Assembly: GCF_035943795.1 (NCBI RefSeq)
Contig: NZ_DASZBY010000073.1
Coordinates: forward strand, 67,276-131,275
Direction of reading: 5' to 3'
Source of the DNA: Aliidongia sp035943795
GTDB lineage: Bacteria; Pseudomonadota; Alphaproteobacteria; ATCC43930; CGMCC-115725
Length of the DNA stretch: 64,000 bases
In this document: positions 25,862 through 33,796 of the stretch, in pieces
Position numbering within the stretch: position 1 is the stretch's first letter
Layout: every line of letters starts with the position of its first letter
Notes under the pieces: generated by a model
The model's input: only the letters and a program-made list of their open reading frames with translations
What the model was told of the DNA's origin: nothing
The model's database searches: none
Program-made: the position numbers and the translations under genes

Positions 25862-26590
25862 ATGGGCGAAGCGAGCGAAATGATCGGTGGCCGGGATCTG
25901 GGGCAACTCGACTGGACAATAATCCGTCGCGCGCTCGACCGGCACGGCTGGGCGACCGTGCCGCTGTTCGACGCCGCCTCGTGCCAGGGCCTTCGGGACC
26001 TGTGGCAGACGCCGGACGCGTTCCGCAAGGAAGTGGTCATGGAACGCCACGCCTATGGACAGGGTCGCTATCGCTATTGGGCCTATCCATTGCCGCCCGA
26101 AATCCTGGCACTGCGCCAGGCGCTGTATGCCGGGCTGCGGCCGCTGGCCGAAGATTGGCGTGTTCGGCTGGGCGGGGCGGGAGCGGCCTACCCGGTCGCC
26201 TATGCCGACTATCTCGAGCGATGCCACCAAGCAGGCCAGACCAAGCCGACGCCGCTCATCCTGCAGTACGAGGCCGACGGCTATAATTGCCTGCACCAGG
26301 ACCTCTATGGCGCCGAGATATTCCCGGTCCAGGCTACGATCCTGTTGTCCGAGCCGCGGGTCGATTTCGAGGGTGGTGAGTTCGTGTTGGTCGAGCAGCG
26401 GCCGCGCGCGCAGTCGATCCCGGAAGTCGTCCCGCTCGAGCGGGGCCATATGGTCCTGTTCGCGGTCAATCACCGCCCGGCGCCGGGCGCCCGGGGCGAT
26501 CGCCGGGTCACGCTACGCCATGGTGTCAGCCGTGTCCGTCGCGGCCATCGCACGGCGATTGGTGTGATCCTGCACGATGCGGAACGCTGA
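25862..26590 (+). CDS. 2-oxoglutarate/Fe(II)-dependent oxygenase
   Basis: 242 residues. The iron triad is visible as LHQDLYG (His145, Asp147) and LRHGVS (His220), with GHRTAIG carrying the likely 2-oxoglutarate-binding arginine. Preceding segments YEADGYNCLHQD and LLSEPRVDFEGGEFVL are typical of a family of bacterial prolyl-4-hydroxylase-like oxygenases of unknown substrate that are often associated with alkylation-repair genes. No alkylation-repair gene is adjacent here. The ATG at 25862 begins the conserved part; the open frame extends upstream into the terminator region, which is not coding. Confidence 0.88.
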   Translation: MGEASEMIGGRDLGQLDWTIIRRALDRHGWATVPLFDAASCQGLRDLWQTPDAFRKEVVMERHAYGQGRYRYWAYPLPPEILALRQALYAGLRPLAEDWRVRLGGAGAAYPVAYADYLERCHQAGQTKPTPLILQYEADGYNCLHQDLYGAEIFPVQATILLSEPRVDFEGGEFVLVEQRPRAQSIPEVVPLERGHMVLFAVNHRPAPGARGDRRVTLRHGVSRVRRGHRTAIGVILHDAER

Positions 26591-26598
26591 GGCTGCGC

Positions 26599-26883
26599 CT
26601 ATCGGCGGCGGATGGCCTTGAAGGGCAGGATGTCCGCATCGGTCGAGGGTGGCAATTCTTTGGGGACCGCATGCTCGACCAAGCCCAGCAGCTGATTGCA
26701 GAACCATTCCGCGCGCCGGGCGCGCTCCTCGATGTCGGGGTGTTGGCCGACGATCTCGGCCACGATCTCGGTCAATGCGGTCGGGAAGGCCCATGGATCC
26801 AACTCGCCCGCTTCGATGAGCTGGTTGCCCTCGCTCCAGATGCGACAGCGCAGGCAGCGGCAGTCTTTTACGTGTTCGGCCAT
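26599..26883 (-). CDS. hypothetical protein with N-terminal Cys cluster
   Basis: 94 residues starting MAEHVKDCRCLRCRIWSEGN, with Cys8, Cys10 and Cys13 clustered in a CxCxxC arrangement that could bind metal. A helical middle and the end PPSTDADILPFKAIRRR follow. No family is recognised, and no clear ribosome site precedes the ATG at 26883, which lowers confidence. It converges on the oxygenase gene with 8 bases between stops. Confidence 0.55.
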   Translation of the reverse strand: MAEHVKDCRCLRCRIWSEGNQLIEAGELDPWAFPTALTEIVAEIVGQHPDIEERARRAEWFCNQLLGLVEHAVPKELPPSTDADILPFKAIRRR

Positions 26884-27062
26884 GGATCAAAACCAAAAAG
26901 TGCAGCGCCGCCATTCTCTACCACCAGACGAGTTAACCATTCGTGTGAGCGCCTGGACCCGCATCCTCGTATCGCCGCGGGCAGGCTTGTCGGAAACGCA
27001 AAAGCTAGCATCGTGAAAGTGAAATAGGATCCATCGGCTTTCGATCAGCGAGAGGGGTTCTG

Positions 27063-27539
27063 ATGGTGAAGTTGAAGGAGCAGGGCGCGGCGCCGCGCCT
27101 ATTTCTGGACGACCTGCATGTCGGACAATTCTTCGCGAGCGGCACCCACCCGCTCGACGAGGCGCAGATCCTGGCCTTCGCGCAGGCGTTCGATCCGCAG
27201 CCGTTCCATCTGGACGACGCGGCGGCGCGCACGACATTGTTCGGCGGCCTGGCGGCAAGCGGTTGGCATACCGCCGCCGTCACCATGCGGCTTCAGGTCG
27301 AGAGCGGCCTACCGTTCGAAGGAGGCATCATCGGCGCGGGTGGCGAGATTTCCTGGCCGCGCCCGACGCGGCCGGGCGATATCCTGCGGGTCGAAAGCGA
27401 AGTCTTGGAGATCACGCCATCACGCTCGCGTCCCGACCGCGGCATGGCGGTGGTGCGCAGCGAGACGAAAAACCAGCGTGACGAAGTCCTGCAGGTGCTG
27501 GTCGCGAAGCTGGTCCTGCCGCGGCGGGCGGCGGACTGA
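27063..27539 (+). CDS. MaoC-like (R)-hydratase / dehydratase
   Basis: 158-residue single hot-dog domain. The hydratase-2 motif reads AFAQAFDPQPFHLDDAAA, with the catalytic Asp and His in DPQPFH, followed by TLFGGLAASGWHTAA. MaoC proteins hydrate 2-enoyl-CoA or act on related acyl-CoA esters. The substrate is unknown. It converges on the GST gene with 16 bases between stops. Confidence 0.88.
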   Translation: MVKLKEQGAAPRLFLDDLHVGQFFASGTHPLDEAQILAFAQAFDPQPFHLDDAAARTTLFGGLAASGWHTAAVTMRLQVESGLPFEGGIIGAGGEISWPRPTRPGDILRVESEVLEITPSRSRPDRGMAVVRSETKNQRDEVLQVLVAKLVLPRRAAD

Positions 27540-27555
27540 CGCGGCGGTCAGGCAA

Positions 27556-28191
27556 TCACGCCGGCGCGTTCTCCCGGAAGGGCCGCATCTGCGCCTCCAT
27601 CGCGCGGCCGAATGCCGGGCGGGCCTCGCAACGCTGCCGATAGGCGTCGAGGATCGGATAGCGCGCGAGGGTGCCGCAATCGACGAGTTCACGCAAAACC
27701 GTCGTCATGATCAGGTCGCCGGCGGTGAAGCGGCCTTCGAGATATTCCTTGCCGTCGAGCCAGGCCGAAAGCGCCGCCAGCCGCCGGTCCAACGACGTCC
27801 CGACCTGCTCCTTCCAGGCCGCGCCGGCGTCCGCCTCGAGGTGGATCTGGTTATGTGCAAACGGCTCGATGGAATTCAGTGCCGCGATCACCCAGGTGGT
27901 CACGCGCGCGTGGCCCGCGGCATCCCGGGGCGCCAGCGCTTCCGACCTGGTGGCGAGATGCAGGACGATCGCCCCGGATTCGAACATCTCGACGTCGCCG
28001 TCCTTGTAGGCCGGTACCTGGCCGAACGGCTGCCATTCCCGATAGGCTGCCGATTTCTGAACCGTGCCATCGATCAGCGTCGCCTCGTAGGGCAGCGCCG
28101 CCTCTTCCAGCGCCCAGCGGACCCGGAGATCGCGGACGTATCCCTGGGCGAAGGGCGGAACCCAGCGGAATGCCGAAACTTCGATGGTCAT
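27556..28191 (-). CDS. glutathione S-transferase family protein
   Basis: 211 residues: a thioredoxin-fold N-terminal domain with the glutathione-site segments FGQVPAYKDGD and MFESGAIVLHL, then an all-helical C-terminal domain (TAGDLIMTTVLREL). The N-terminal VPPFAQGYVRDLRVRWALEE has Tyr near the usual catalytic position. The substrate is unknown. The ATG at 28191 has GGGGAAG upstream and replaces a longer open frame from 28245. It is divergent from the phospholipase-D gene, with a 14-bp palindrome between them. Confidence 0.88.
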   Translation of the reverse strand: MTIEVSAFRWVPPFAQGYVRDLRVRWALEEAALPYEATLIDGTVQKSAAYREWQPFGQVPAYKDGDVEMFESGAIVLHLATRSEALAPRDAAGHARVTTWVIAALNSIEPFAHNQIHLEADAGAAWKEQVGTSLDRRLAALSAWLDGKEYLEGRFTAGDLIMTTVLRELVDCGTLARYPILDAYRQRCEARPAFGRAMEAQMRPFRENAPA

Positions 28192-28230
28192 GGGCGTCTT
28201 CCCCTCAAGTTCCAAAGGCTCGCGGGATAG

Positions 28231-28244
28231 TGTTGATATCAACA
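28231..28244. promoter_or_regulatory. 14-bp palindrome in the GST / phospholipase-D divergent region
   Basis: TGTTGATATCAACA is perfectly symmetric and lies 40 bases upstream of the GST start and 96 upstream of the phospholipase-D start. It is AT-rich against a GC-rich background. The form resembles MarR- or HxlR-type operators; no regulator gene is adjacent. Confidence 0.5.
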
Positions 28245-28339
28245 TAATATGTCAAGCAAGTGCGGCCCACGTGTGGAACAGCCGCAACGCGCCGCCGTTG
28301 GCCTCGTATCCGAACCTTCGCGCGAAGCAGGACATTCAC

Positions 28340-29617
28340 ATGCGGCAGCTTTGGCTTCTGATGGCTCTGAATTTGGGACTCGCGGCCTGCGCTGTCGCGC
28401 CGCCGGTCGACCGGGATACCGAGCGGGCGATGCAGGACGCCGATGCGCCGGGCCGTATCGCCATCTTTCGCCGCGAGGGCGAGCGGATCGCGCCCACCAA
28501 ATTCATTGATGGCAACTCGGTCGAGCTGCTGCACAACGGTCCCGAGACCTACAGCGCGATGGAACAGTTGATTGGCGACGCCCGCCAGCGCATCGACATG
28601 GAGAGCTATGAGTTCGATACCGTCGAAGGCGGAAAATTCGCCGATCTCCTGATCGCGAAAGCTGCCCAGGGCGTGACGGTCGACCTGATGTATGACGCAT
28701 GGGGATCTTTCGAGACTCCCTCCAGCCTGTTCGACCGCATGCGCCAGGGCGGCGTTCATGTTGTCGAATTCAGCCCCTTCGATCCGGTGGCGTTGGCTAC
28801 CCTCGACCTCAATCGGCGTGACCATCGCAAGCTGCTGGTGGTCGATGGCGCGGTGGCGATCACGGGCGGTGTGAACATCAGCCAGGTGTACGAGAACCGC
28901 CAGCGGCAGCCGCAGAGCGACGATCCCGAGCAGCTGCCCTGGCGGGATACGGACATCCGGATGCGAGGTCCGGTCGTGGCCGAATTCGAGCGGCTGTTCG
29001 TGACGGCGTGGCGTGAGCAGAAGGGTCCCGCACTTCCCGACATGGCGTCTTCCGGGACGCGGGCCGGTGAACTGCAGGTCCAGGCGGTCGACGGCGCGCC
29101 GATCGATCACCGGCCGCTCATCTACCGGACCCTGCTCGTCGCGATCACGCTCGCCCGCTCGTCGATCCACCTGACCACGGGCTTCTTCGTGCCGACACCC
29201 GACCTCGAAGACGCGCTCGAAATCGCGGCCCGGCGCGGCGTCGACGTCGAACTGGTCGTGCCCAGCCAAAGCGACAGCTCCATGGCCCTTGCCGCGGGGC
29301 GCGCTCGCTACGAAGACCTGATGGCCGCCGGTGTCCGCATCTTCGAGCGGCAGGATGCCGTGCTGCATGCCAAGACCGCGGTCATCGACGGTGTCTGGTC
29401 GACGGTCGGATCGTCCAACCTGGACTGGCGCAGCGTGGTCGACAATGCCGAGATCAACGCCGTCGTGCTGGGTGGGGCATTCGGCGGACAGATGGAGCAG
29501 ATGTTCGACGAGGACCGCACGCGCTCGAAGGCGATCGAGCCCGCGCGCTGGGCCGAACGGCCGTTCGGCGAGCGGTTGCACGAATGGACGGCGCAATGGC
29601 TGGACGTGCTTCTGTGA
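28340..29617 (+). CDS. phospholipase D / cardiolipin synthase-like lipoprotein
   Basis: 425 residues. It starts with a lipoprotein signal peptide, NLGLAAC, with lipidation at Cys17. Two complete HKD motifs follow: HRKLLVVD (His162, Lys164, Asp169) and HAKTAVID (His343, Lys345, Asp350), each followed by the usual Gly/Ser-rich turn (ITGGVN and TVGSSN). This is the PLD superfamily pattern of cardiolipin synthase. Membrane tethering through a lipid instead of N-terminal helices suggests a ClsC-type or periplasmic phospholipase role. AGGA lies eight bases before the ATG; the open frame extends upstream but without coding character. Confidence 0.88.
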   Translation: MRQLWLLMALNLGLAACAVAPPVDRDTERAMQDADAPGRIAIFRREGERIAPTKFIDGNSVELLHNGPETYSAMEQLIGDARQRIDMESYEFDTVEGGKFADLLIAKAAQGVTVDLMYDAWGSFETPSSLFDRMRQGGVHVVEFSPFDPVALATLDLNRRDHRKLLVVDGAVAITGGVNISQVYENRQRQPQSDDPEQLPWRDTDIRMRGPVVAEFERLFVTAWREQKGPALPDMASSGTRAGELQVQAVDGAPIDHRPLIYRTLLVAITLARSSIHLTTGFFVPTPDLEDALEIAARRGVDVELVVPSQSDSSMALAAGRARYEDLMAAGVRIFERQDAVLHAKTAVIDGVWSTVGSSNLDWRSVVDNAEINAVVLGGAFGGQMEQMFDEDRTRSKAIEPARWAERPFGERLHEWTAQWLDVLL

Positions 29618-29659
29618 TCGTCCTTTGACGTCGCGATTCCGACCTTCCATAGTTGGACC

Positions 29660-30109
29660 ATGAGCCGCGATTACCCCGCTTCGCCGATGGTCGGCCTTCT
29701 CGCGATCGTTCGTCGCGGCGAACGATTTCTGCTGGTGCGCCGGGCGAAGGAGCCCAACCGCGGGCGTTGGGGCTTCCCGGGCGGTGTCCAGGAACTGGGC
29801 GAGACGGTGATCGAGGGCGCGCGGCGGGAATTGGCCGAGGAAACCGGCCTCGCCGCCGCCGGCGGCCACGCAATCACCACGCTCGATGCGATCGACCGCG
29901 ATGACGCCGGCCGCGTCCGCTACCACTACACCCTGATCGCCGTGCTGATGGCAGATGTCGCCGGCGAGCCCGTCGCCGGCGACGATGCGGCGGAGGTCGG
30001 CTGGTTCGGTCTCGCCGACCTGCCGGCCATTCCTGCCATCGCCGCTGTCGGCCCGCTGATGATCGACCTGCTGGCTCAGGCGGCCGCCTTGGGCATCGGC
30101 CCGACATAG
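29660..30109 (+). CDS. Nudix hydrolase
   Basis: 149 residues. A full Nudix box is present from Gly42 to Leu64, with Glu48, Arg56-Glu57 and Glu60-Glu61 (segments GVQELGETV and RRELAEETGL). The opening segments ERFLLVRRAKEPNRGRWGFP are typical of ADP-ribose pyrophosphatase/MutT-like enzymes. Specificity cannot be told. Its last 34 bases overlap the 3' end of the convergent citrate synthase gene. Confidence 0.93.
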   Translation: MSRDYPASPMVGLLAIVRRGERFLLVRRAKEPNRGRWGFPGGVQELGETVIEGARRELAEETGLAAAGGHAITTLDAIDRDDAGRVRYHYTLIAVLMADVAGEPVAGDDAAEVGWFGLADLPAIPAIAAVGPLMIDLLAQAAALGIGPT

Positions 30110-31158
30110 GCCGATTGGGGACGGATGATCCGGCCGCCCTGGGTCTGTTCCAGGATATGGGCGGTCCAGCCGACGACGCGGCCGATCGCGAAGACCGGCG
30201 TGAACAGGTCGCGCGGCAGGGCCAGCGCCTCCAGCACCAGGGCCGTATAGAATTCGACGTTGGTGTCGATCCGCCGGCCGGGCTTCAGCCGCGCCAGCAC
30301 CTTGAGCGCGCCGGCCTCGACCGCCTCGGCGAAGCGGATCCGGTTCGTGCCCCCGCGCAAACCGAGCGCCACACCTTTCAGGACGTCGGCGCGCGGATCG
30401 CGCACCCGATAGACCCGGTGGCCGAAGCCCATCAGTCGGTCGCCCTGCGAGATCGTCCGCTCGAGCCAGGGCTCGATCCGGTCTTCGCTGCCGATCGCGT
30501 CCAGCATGTCTAGCACCGGTCCCGGTGCCCCGCCATGAAGCGGGCCCTTGAGCGCGCACAGCCCGGCCACGACCGAGGAAAAGACCCCGGCCTGGGTCGA
30601 GGCGACGACGCGGGCCGTGAAGGTCGATGCGTTCAAGCCGTGATCGGCGACCGTGACCAGATAGGTCTCGAGCGCCGTCACGTGCTCCGGCTCGGCCGGC
30701 TCGCCGCGCAGCATGCGCAGGAAATCCGCCGCCTGGGACAGGGCGGGATCGGGCGGTAGAACCGCCTGTCCCAGACCATCCCGGGCGAGTGCCGCGACGA
30801 ATACCGGCATCGCCGCAGTCGCCAGCACATGGTGCGGCAGGTCGCTCGCGTCGGGCAGGGCGGCCAGCAACAGGCGCAGGCCCTCGATCGCGGTCAGGCT
30901 CCGGGCCGGGACCAATAGGGGTTGCGCGATCTCGAACGCCACCGCGCGTGCGGCGCCGAGCGCTTTGCCGATCGAAGCCGGGTCTCCATCGGCGAAGCCG
31001 TCCCACAGAAGGGCGGCAAGCGCCTCCTGGCTGGTGTCCCCCGCCAACTGCTCGATGTCGTATCCCCGAAAGATGAGGCGGCCCTGCTCGCCATCCACGT
31101 GGCTCAGCACGGTCTCCGCCGCGACGATGCCTTCCAACCCATCCGATGCTGCTGACAT
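30076..31158 (-). CDS. citrate synthase family enzyme with Glu at the catalytic Asp position
   Basis: 360 residues of short-type citrate synthase. Substrate- and catalysis-linked histidines are visible in DHGLNAS (His173), LHGGA (His208) and GFGHRVY (His247). The catalytic aspartate that normally follows in NVDFYS reads NVEFYT here, giving Glu302. By eye-alignment the neighbouring HTH-fused paralogue keeps Asp at this site. Activity on citrate or methylcitrate chemistry is therefore uncertain. It is divergent from that paralogue over a 90-base region containing an inverted repeat, and it overlaps the convergent Nudix gene by 34 bases. Confidence 0.9.
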   Translation of the reverse strand: MSAASDGLEGIVAAETVLSHVDGEQGRLIFRGYDIEQLAGDTSQEALAALLWDGFADGDPASIGKALGAARAVAFEIAQPLLVPARSLTAIEGLRLLLAALPDASDLPHHVLATAAMPVFVAALARDGLGQAVLPPDPALSQAADFLRMLRGEPAEPEHVTALETYLVTVADHGLNASTFTARVVASTQAGVFSSVVAGLCALKGPLHGGAPGPVLDMLDAIGSEDRIEPWLERTISQGDRLMGFGHRVYRVRDPRADVLKGVALGLRGGTNRIRFAEAVEAGALKVLARLKPGRRIDTNVEFYTALVLEALALPRDLFTPVFAIGRVVGWTAHILEQTQGGRIIRPQSAYVGPMPKAAA

Positions 31159-31213
31159 GGCGATTCTCCGTTCAATGTCTCGCCAGACATCGGGCCGGAC
31201 GCTAGTATCGTCA

Positions 31214-31236
31214 ATATTGATTCAATTCATCAATAT
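31214..31236. promoter_or_regulatory. inverted-repeat operator between the divergent citrate synthase genes
   Basis: ATATTGAT (31214-31221) and ATCAATAT (31229-31236) are exact inverse repeats around a 7-base spacer; TCAATATTGA just inside is also palindromic. It lies immediately upstream of the HTH-citrate synthase start and is the only AT-rich block nearby. The position suggests autoregulation by that protein's DNA-binding domain. Confidence 0.6.
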
Positions 31237-31248
31237 AAGGAAAAAGGC

Positions 31249-32433
31249 GTGCCGACGACCGACCTCATCGATGCGAGCGCGGCGATCGCCCTATTGGGCG
31301 TTGGACGCGCGACGCTCTACGCCTATGTCAGCCGGGGCCAGATCCGGTCGGAGCCGGACCCGGCCGATCCCCGTCGCCGGTTGTACCATCGGGCCGATCT
31401 CGAGGGGCTCAAGCTGCGAAAGGCACGGGGGCGGCGACCCGACAAGGTCGCCGAAGCGACGCTGGATTGGGGCTTGCCGGTGCTGGAATCGGGCATCTCG
31501 CTCATCGCCGACGGCCGGCTGTTCTATCGCGGCCGGGAGGCGACCGAGCTGGCACGCTCCGCCACGATCGAAGCGGCCGCCCGATGGCTTTGGAATTGCG
31601 GCGAGACCGATCCGTTCGACGCACCGGCGCCGCCGTTGCCGGGCCTCTGGCCGGCGATCCTGCCGGGTCTGGCCGATCTGCCGCCGATCGAGCGCGCGCA
31701 GGCGCTGTTGGCGCTGGCGCCGCCGTCCTTGCCGACCTTGCGGCGGACCGTGGTGCGACTGTGGCCGGAGGCCGCGGCGCTGTTGCGCCTGACCGCGGCG
31801 GCGGCGCTGGGGTGCGCGCCGTCGGCGATGCCGATCCATCGGATGCTGGCTGATGCCTGGGGGCTGGACGCGGCCGGCGCCGACCGGGTGCGCGCAGCGC
31901 TGGTGCTGTCGGCCGATCACGAACTGAACGTCTCGACCTTCACGGTCCGCTGCATCGCGTCGACCGGCGCCGTGCTGACGGCGTCGCTGCAGGGCGGCCT
32001 CGCGGCGTTGTCGGGCCCGCGTCACGGCGGCATGACGGGCCGGGTCGAAGCGCTGTTCCGGGCGTTGGAGCAGGACGGCGACGTCGAGCGCCTGATCGCC
32101 GGCCGTCTCGCGCGCGGCGAGACGATGCCGGGCTTCGGTCATCCGCTCTATCCGGCGGGCGATCCGCGCGGTGCCGCATTGCTGGCCTTGGCCGAGCCGG
32201 ACGCGCTCACCGGGGGACTGGTCCGGGCGGTGGTCGATCTGACCGGGCAGTATCCGTCGCTCGACGTCGGGCTGGTCGCGCTGGCCCGGCAGCTGGGCCT
32301 GCCCGCTGGATCGGCTGCGGCCCTGTTTGCGATCGGCCGCACCGCCGGCTGGCTCGCCCATGCGTTGGAGCAGATCGGGCAGGATCGGCTGATCCGCCCG
32401 CGGGCGCGCTATATCGGTCCGGTCCCGGCCTGA
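31249..32433 (+). CDS. citrate synthase-like protein with N-terminal HTH domain
   Basis: 394 residues with a GTG start preceded by AAGGAAAAAGG. Residues about 5-58 form a MerR/excisionase-like helix-turn-helix (ASAAIALLGVGRATLYAYVS, then GQIRSEPDP and LYHRADLEGLKLRK). The remainder is citrate synthase fold, with ADHELNVST (His224), PRHGG (His259), GFGHPLY (His298) and Asp339 in the catalytic position. Such fusions are known in proteobacteria but their job is unclear: a metabolite-sensing repressor that uses the enzyme fold to bind acetyl-CoA, oxaloacetate or citrate is plausible. It overlaps the convergent AraC gene by 25 bases. Confidence 0.9.
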   Translation: MPTTDLIDASAAIALLGVGRATLYAYVSRGQIRSEPDPADPRRRLYHRADLEGLKLRKARGRRPDKVAEATLDWGLPVLESGISLIADGRLFYRGREATELARSATIEAAARWLWNCGETDPFDAPAPPLPGLWPAILPGLADLPPIERAQALLALAPPSLPTLRRTVVRLWPEAAALLRLTAAAALGCAPSAMPIHRMLADAWGLDAAGADRVRAALVLSADHELNVSTFTVRCIASTGAVLTASLQGGLAALSGPRHGGMTGRVEALFRALEQDGDVERLIAGRLARGETMPGFGHPLYPAGDPRGAALLALAEPDALTGGLVRAVVDLTGQYPSLDVGLVALARQLGLPAGSAAALFAIGRTAGWLAHALEQIGQDRLIRPRARYIGPVPA

Positions 32434-33248
32434 GCGGCGCGGGCGAATTGCACGGGGGTGATGCCGAACGCGCCCTTGAAGCGGCGGTTCAGGTGGCTCT
32501 GGTCGACGAAGCCGACGGCGGCGGCAACCTGGGCCGCCGGTTCGCCCTCGGCAAGCAACCGCCTCGCGGCGGCGAGCCGAAGGCGCAATTGATAGGCGTG
32601 GGGCGGCAGCCCGTACCGCTGGTGAAATTGCCGGCACAGCTGGAACCGGTTCATATCGGCCAGCCGGGCCAACTCGTCCGTCGCGATCTCCTCGGCCGCA
32701 TCGGCATGAAGCCGGTCGCGGACCCGCCCGAGCGCACGGTCGTGACGGCCTGGCGATCGCGGCGTGGCGATGCCTCCGCCGTGGCCCGCGAGCCGGCGGA
32801 TCGTGGCCGTAAGGCCGGCGTCCCGCTCGAGCCGGGACGATGGTGCCGCGAGCAGCGCGTGGGTCCGGGCGATCAGCAGGCCCAGCGCCTCGTCGACGAT
32901 CAGCGGCGTCGCGAAGAACGGCAGGGGTGCAGGGCGGTCCGCGCATTCGTCCAGGACGGCACGCATCGCTTCGGGCGCGACATAGAGCATCCGATAGACG
33001 AAGCCCCCGGGATCGCCGGCATGACCGTCGTGCGGTTCGTCCGGATTGAAGGCCATGACCATGCCGGGCGTGCTGGCATGGGCCGCCCCCCGGCAGCGGA
33101 AGGCCTGAACGCCCCATTCCGTGATGCCGATCGCGTAGCCGTCGTGGGCGTGGCGTTCATAGACATGGCGCCGCATCCGAGCGCGCAGCAATTCCACCCC
33201 GGCCTCCGGAGCAGTCGCATACTCGGCCCAGTCGACCGCTCGTTCCAT
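32409..33248 (-). CDS. AraC family transcriptional regulator
   Basis: 279 residues: an N-terminal cupin-like sensing domain (ERHAHDGYAIGITEWGVQAF, then MVMAFNPDEPHDG) and two C-terminal helix-turn-helix units (TDELARLADMNRFQLCRQFH and AAQVAAAVGFVDQSHLNRRF followed by FGITPVQF). A GAGGAG ribosome site supports the ATG at 33248. The divergent DUF2000 gene 92 bases away is the most likely target. Confidence 0.92.
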   Translation of the reverse strand: MERAVDWAEYATAPEAGVELLRARMRRHVYERHAHDGYAIGITEWGVQAFRCRGAAHASTPGMVMAFNPDEPHDGHAGDPGGFVYRMLYVAPEAMRAVLDECADRPAPLPFFATPLIVDEALGLLIARTHALLAAPSSRLERDAGLTATIRRLAGHGGGIATPRSPGRHDRALGRVRDRLHADAAEEIATDELARLADMNRFQLCRQFHQRYGLPPHAYQLRLRLAAARRLLAEGEPAAQVAAAVGFVDQSHLNRRFKGAFGITPVQFARAAQAGTGPI

Positions 33249-33340
33249 GGTGCTCCTCGAGACGGCAACCCGGTACAAGTGGGGTGCGCGCGACGAAGAT
33301 ACCATCCGGTCCCGTTCCACCAAGGATCAAGGATGATGGC

Positions 33341-33751
33341 ATGCGATTCGAGACCAAGATAGCCGTGGCCCTGCGCGCCGACTTGCCGGTCTGGCAGAAG
33401 CTCAACGTCACTGCCTTCACCGTCAGCGGCCTGGCCGCGACCGACCCGGCGATGGTCGGGGAACCTTATGAGGACGCCTCTGGCCGGCTCTATCTGCCGA
33501 TGTTCCGCCAGCCGGTGCTGGTCTTCGCTGGTGACGCGGCTGATCTGCGACGCGCCTACGAGCGCGCGACGGAGCGTGGCATCCGCATGGCGATCTTCAC
33601 CGAAGAACTGTTTTCGACCGGCCATGACGAGGCCAACCGCGCCGCGGTCAAGGCGGTGGCGAGCGCCGACCTCAACCTGGTCGGCCTGGCGCTGCGCGGC
33701 GATCGCAAGGACGTCGACAAGATCCTGAAAGGCCTGTCGCTGCATGCCTAG
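33341..33751 (+). CDS. DUF2000 family protein
   Basis: 136 residues. The family pattern starts with MRFETKIAVALRADLPVWQK and NVTAFTVSGLA, followed by GEPYEDASG and IFTEELFSTGHDEAN. Function is unknown; distant similarity to peptidyl-tRNA hydrolase 2 folds has been proposed for such domains. It is divergent from the AraC regulator, an arrangement suggesting direct control. The ATG at 33341 opens the conserved region. Confidence 0.85.
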   Translation: MRFETKIAVALRADLPVWQKLNVTAFTVSGLAATDPAMVGEPYEDASGRLYLPMFRQPVLVFAGDAADLRRAYERATERGIRMAIFTEELFSTGHDEANRAAVKAVASADLNLVGLALRGDRKDVDKILKGLSLHA

Positions 33752-33796
33752 GATGTCTGGTCCCGGCCCTCGATGGAAAATGCCGGGACCAGATAT

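Noticed and set aside
28205..31006. 933-codon minus-strand open frame
   Set aside because: It runs antisense through the phospholipase-D and Nudix genes and out of frame through citrate synthase; only the latter genes show real motifs.
31291..33117. 608-codon minus-strand open frame
   Set aside because: Shadow of the HTH-citrate synthase and AraC genes; no motif of its own.
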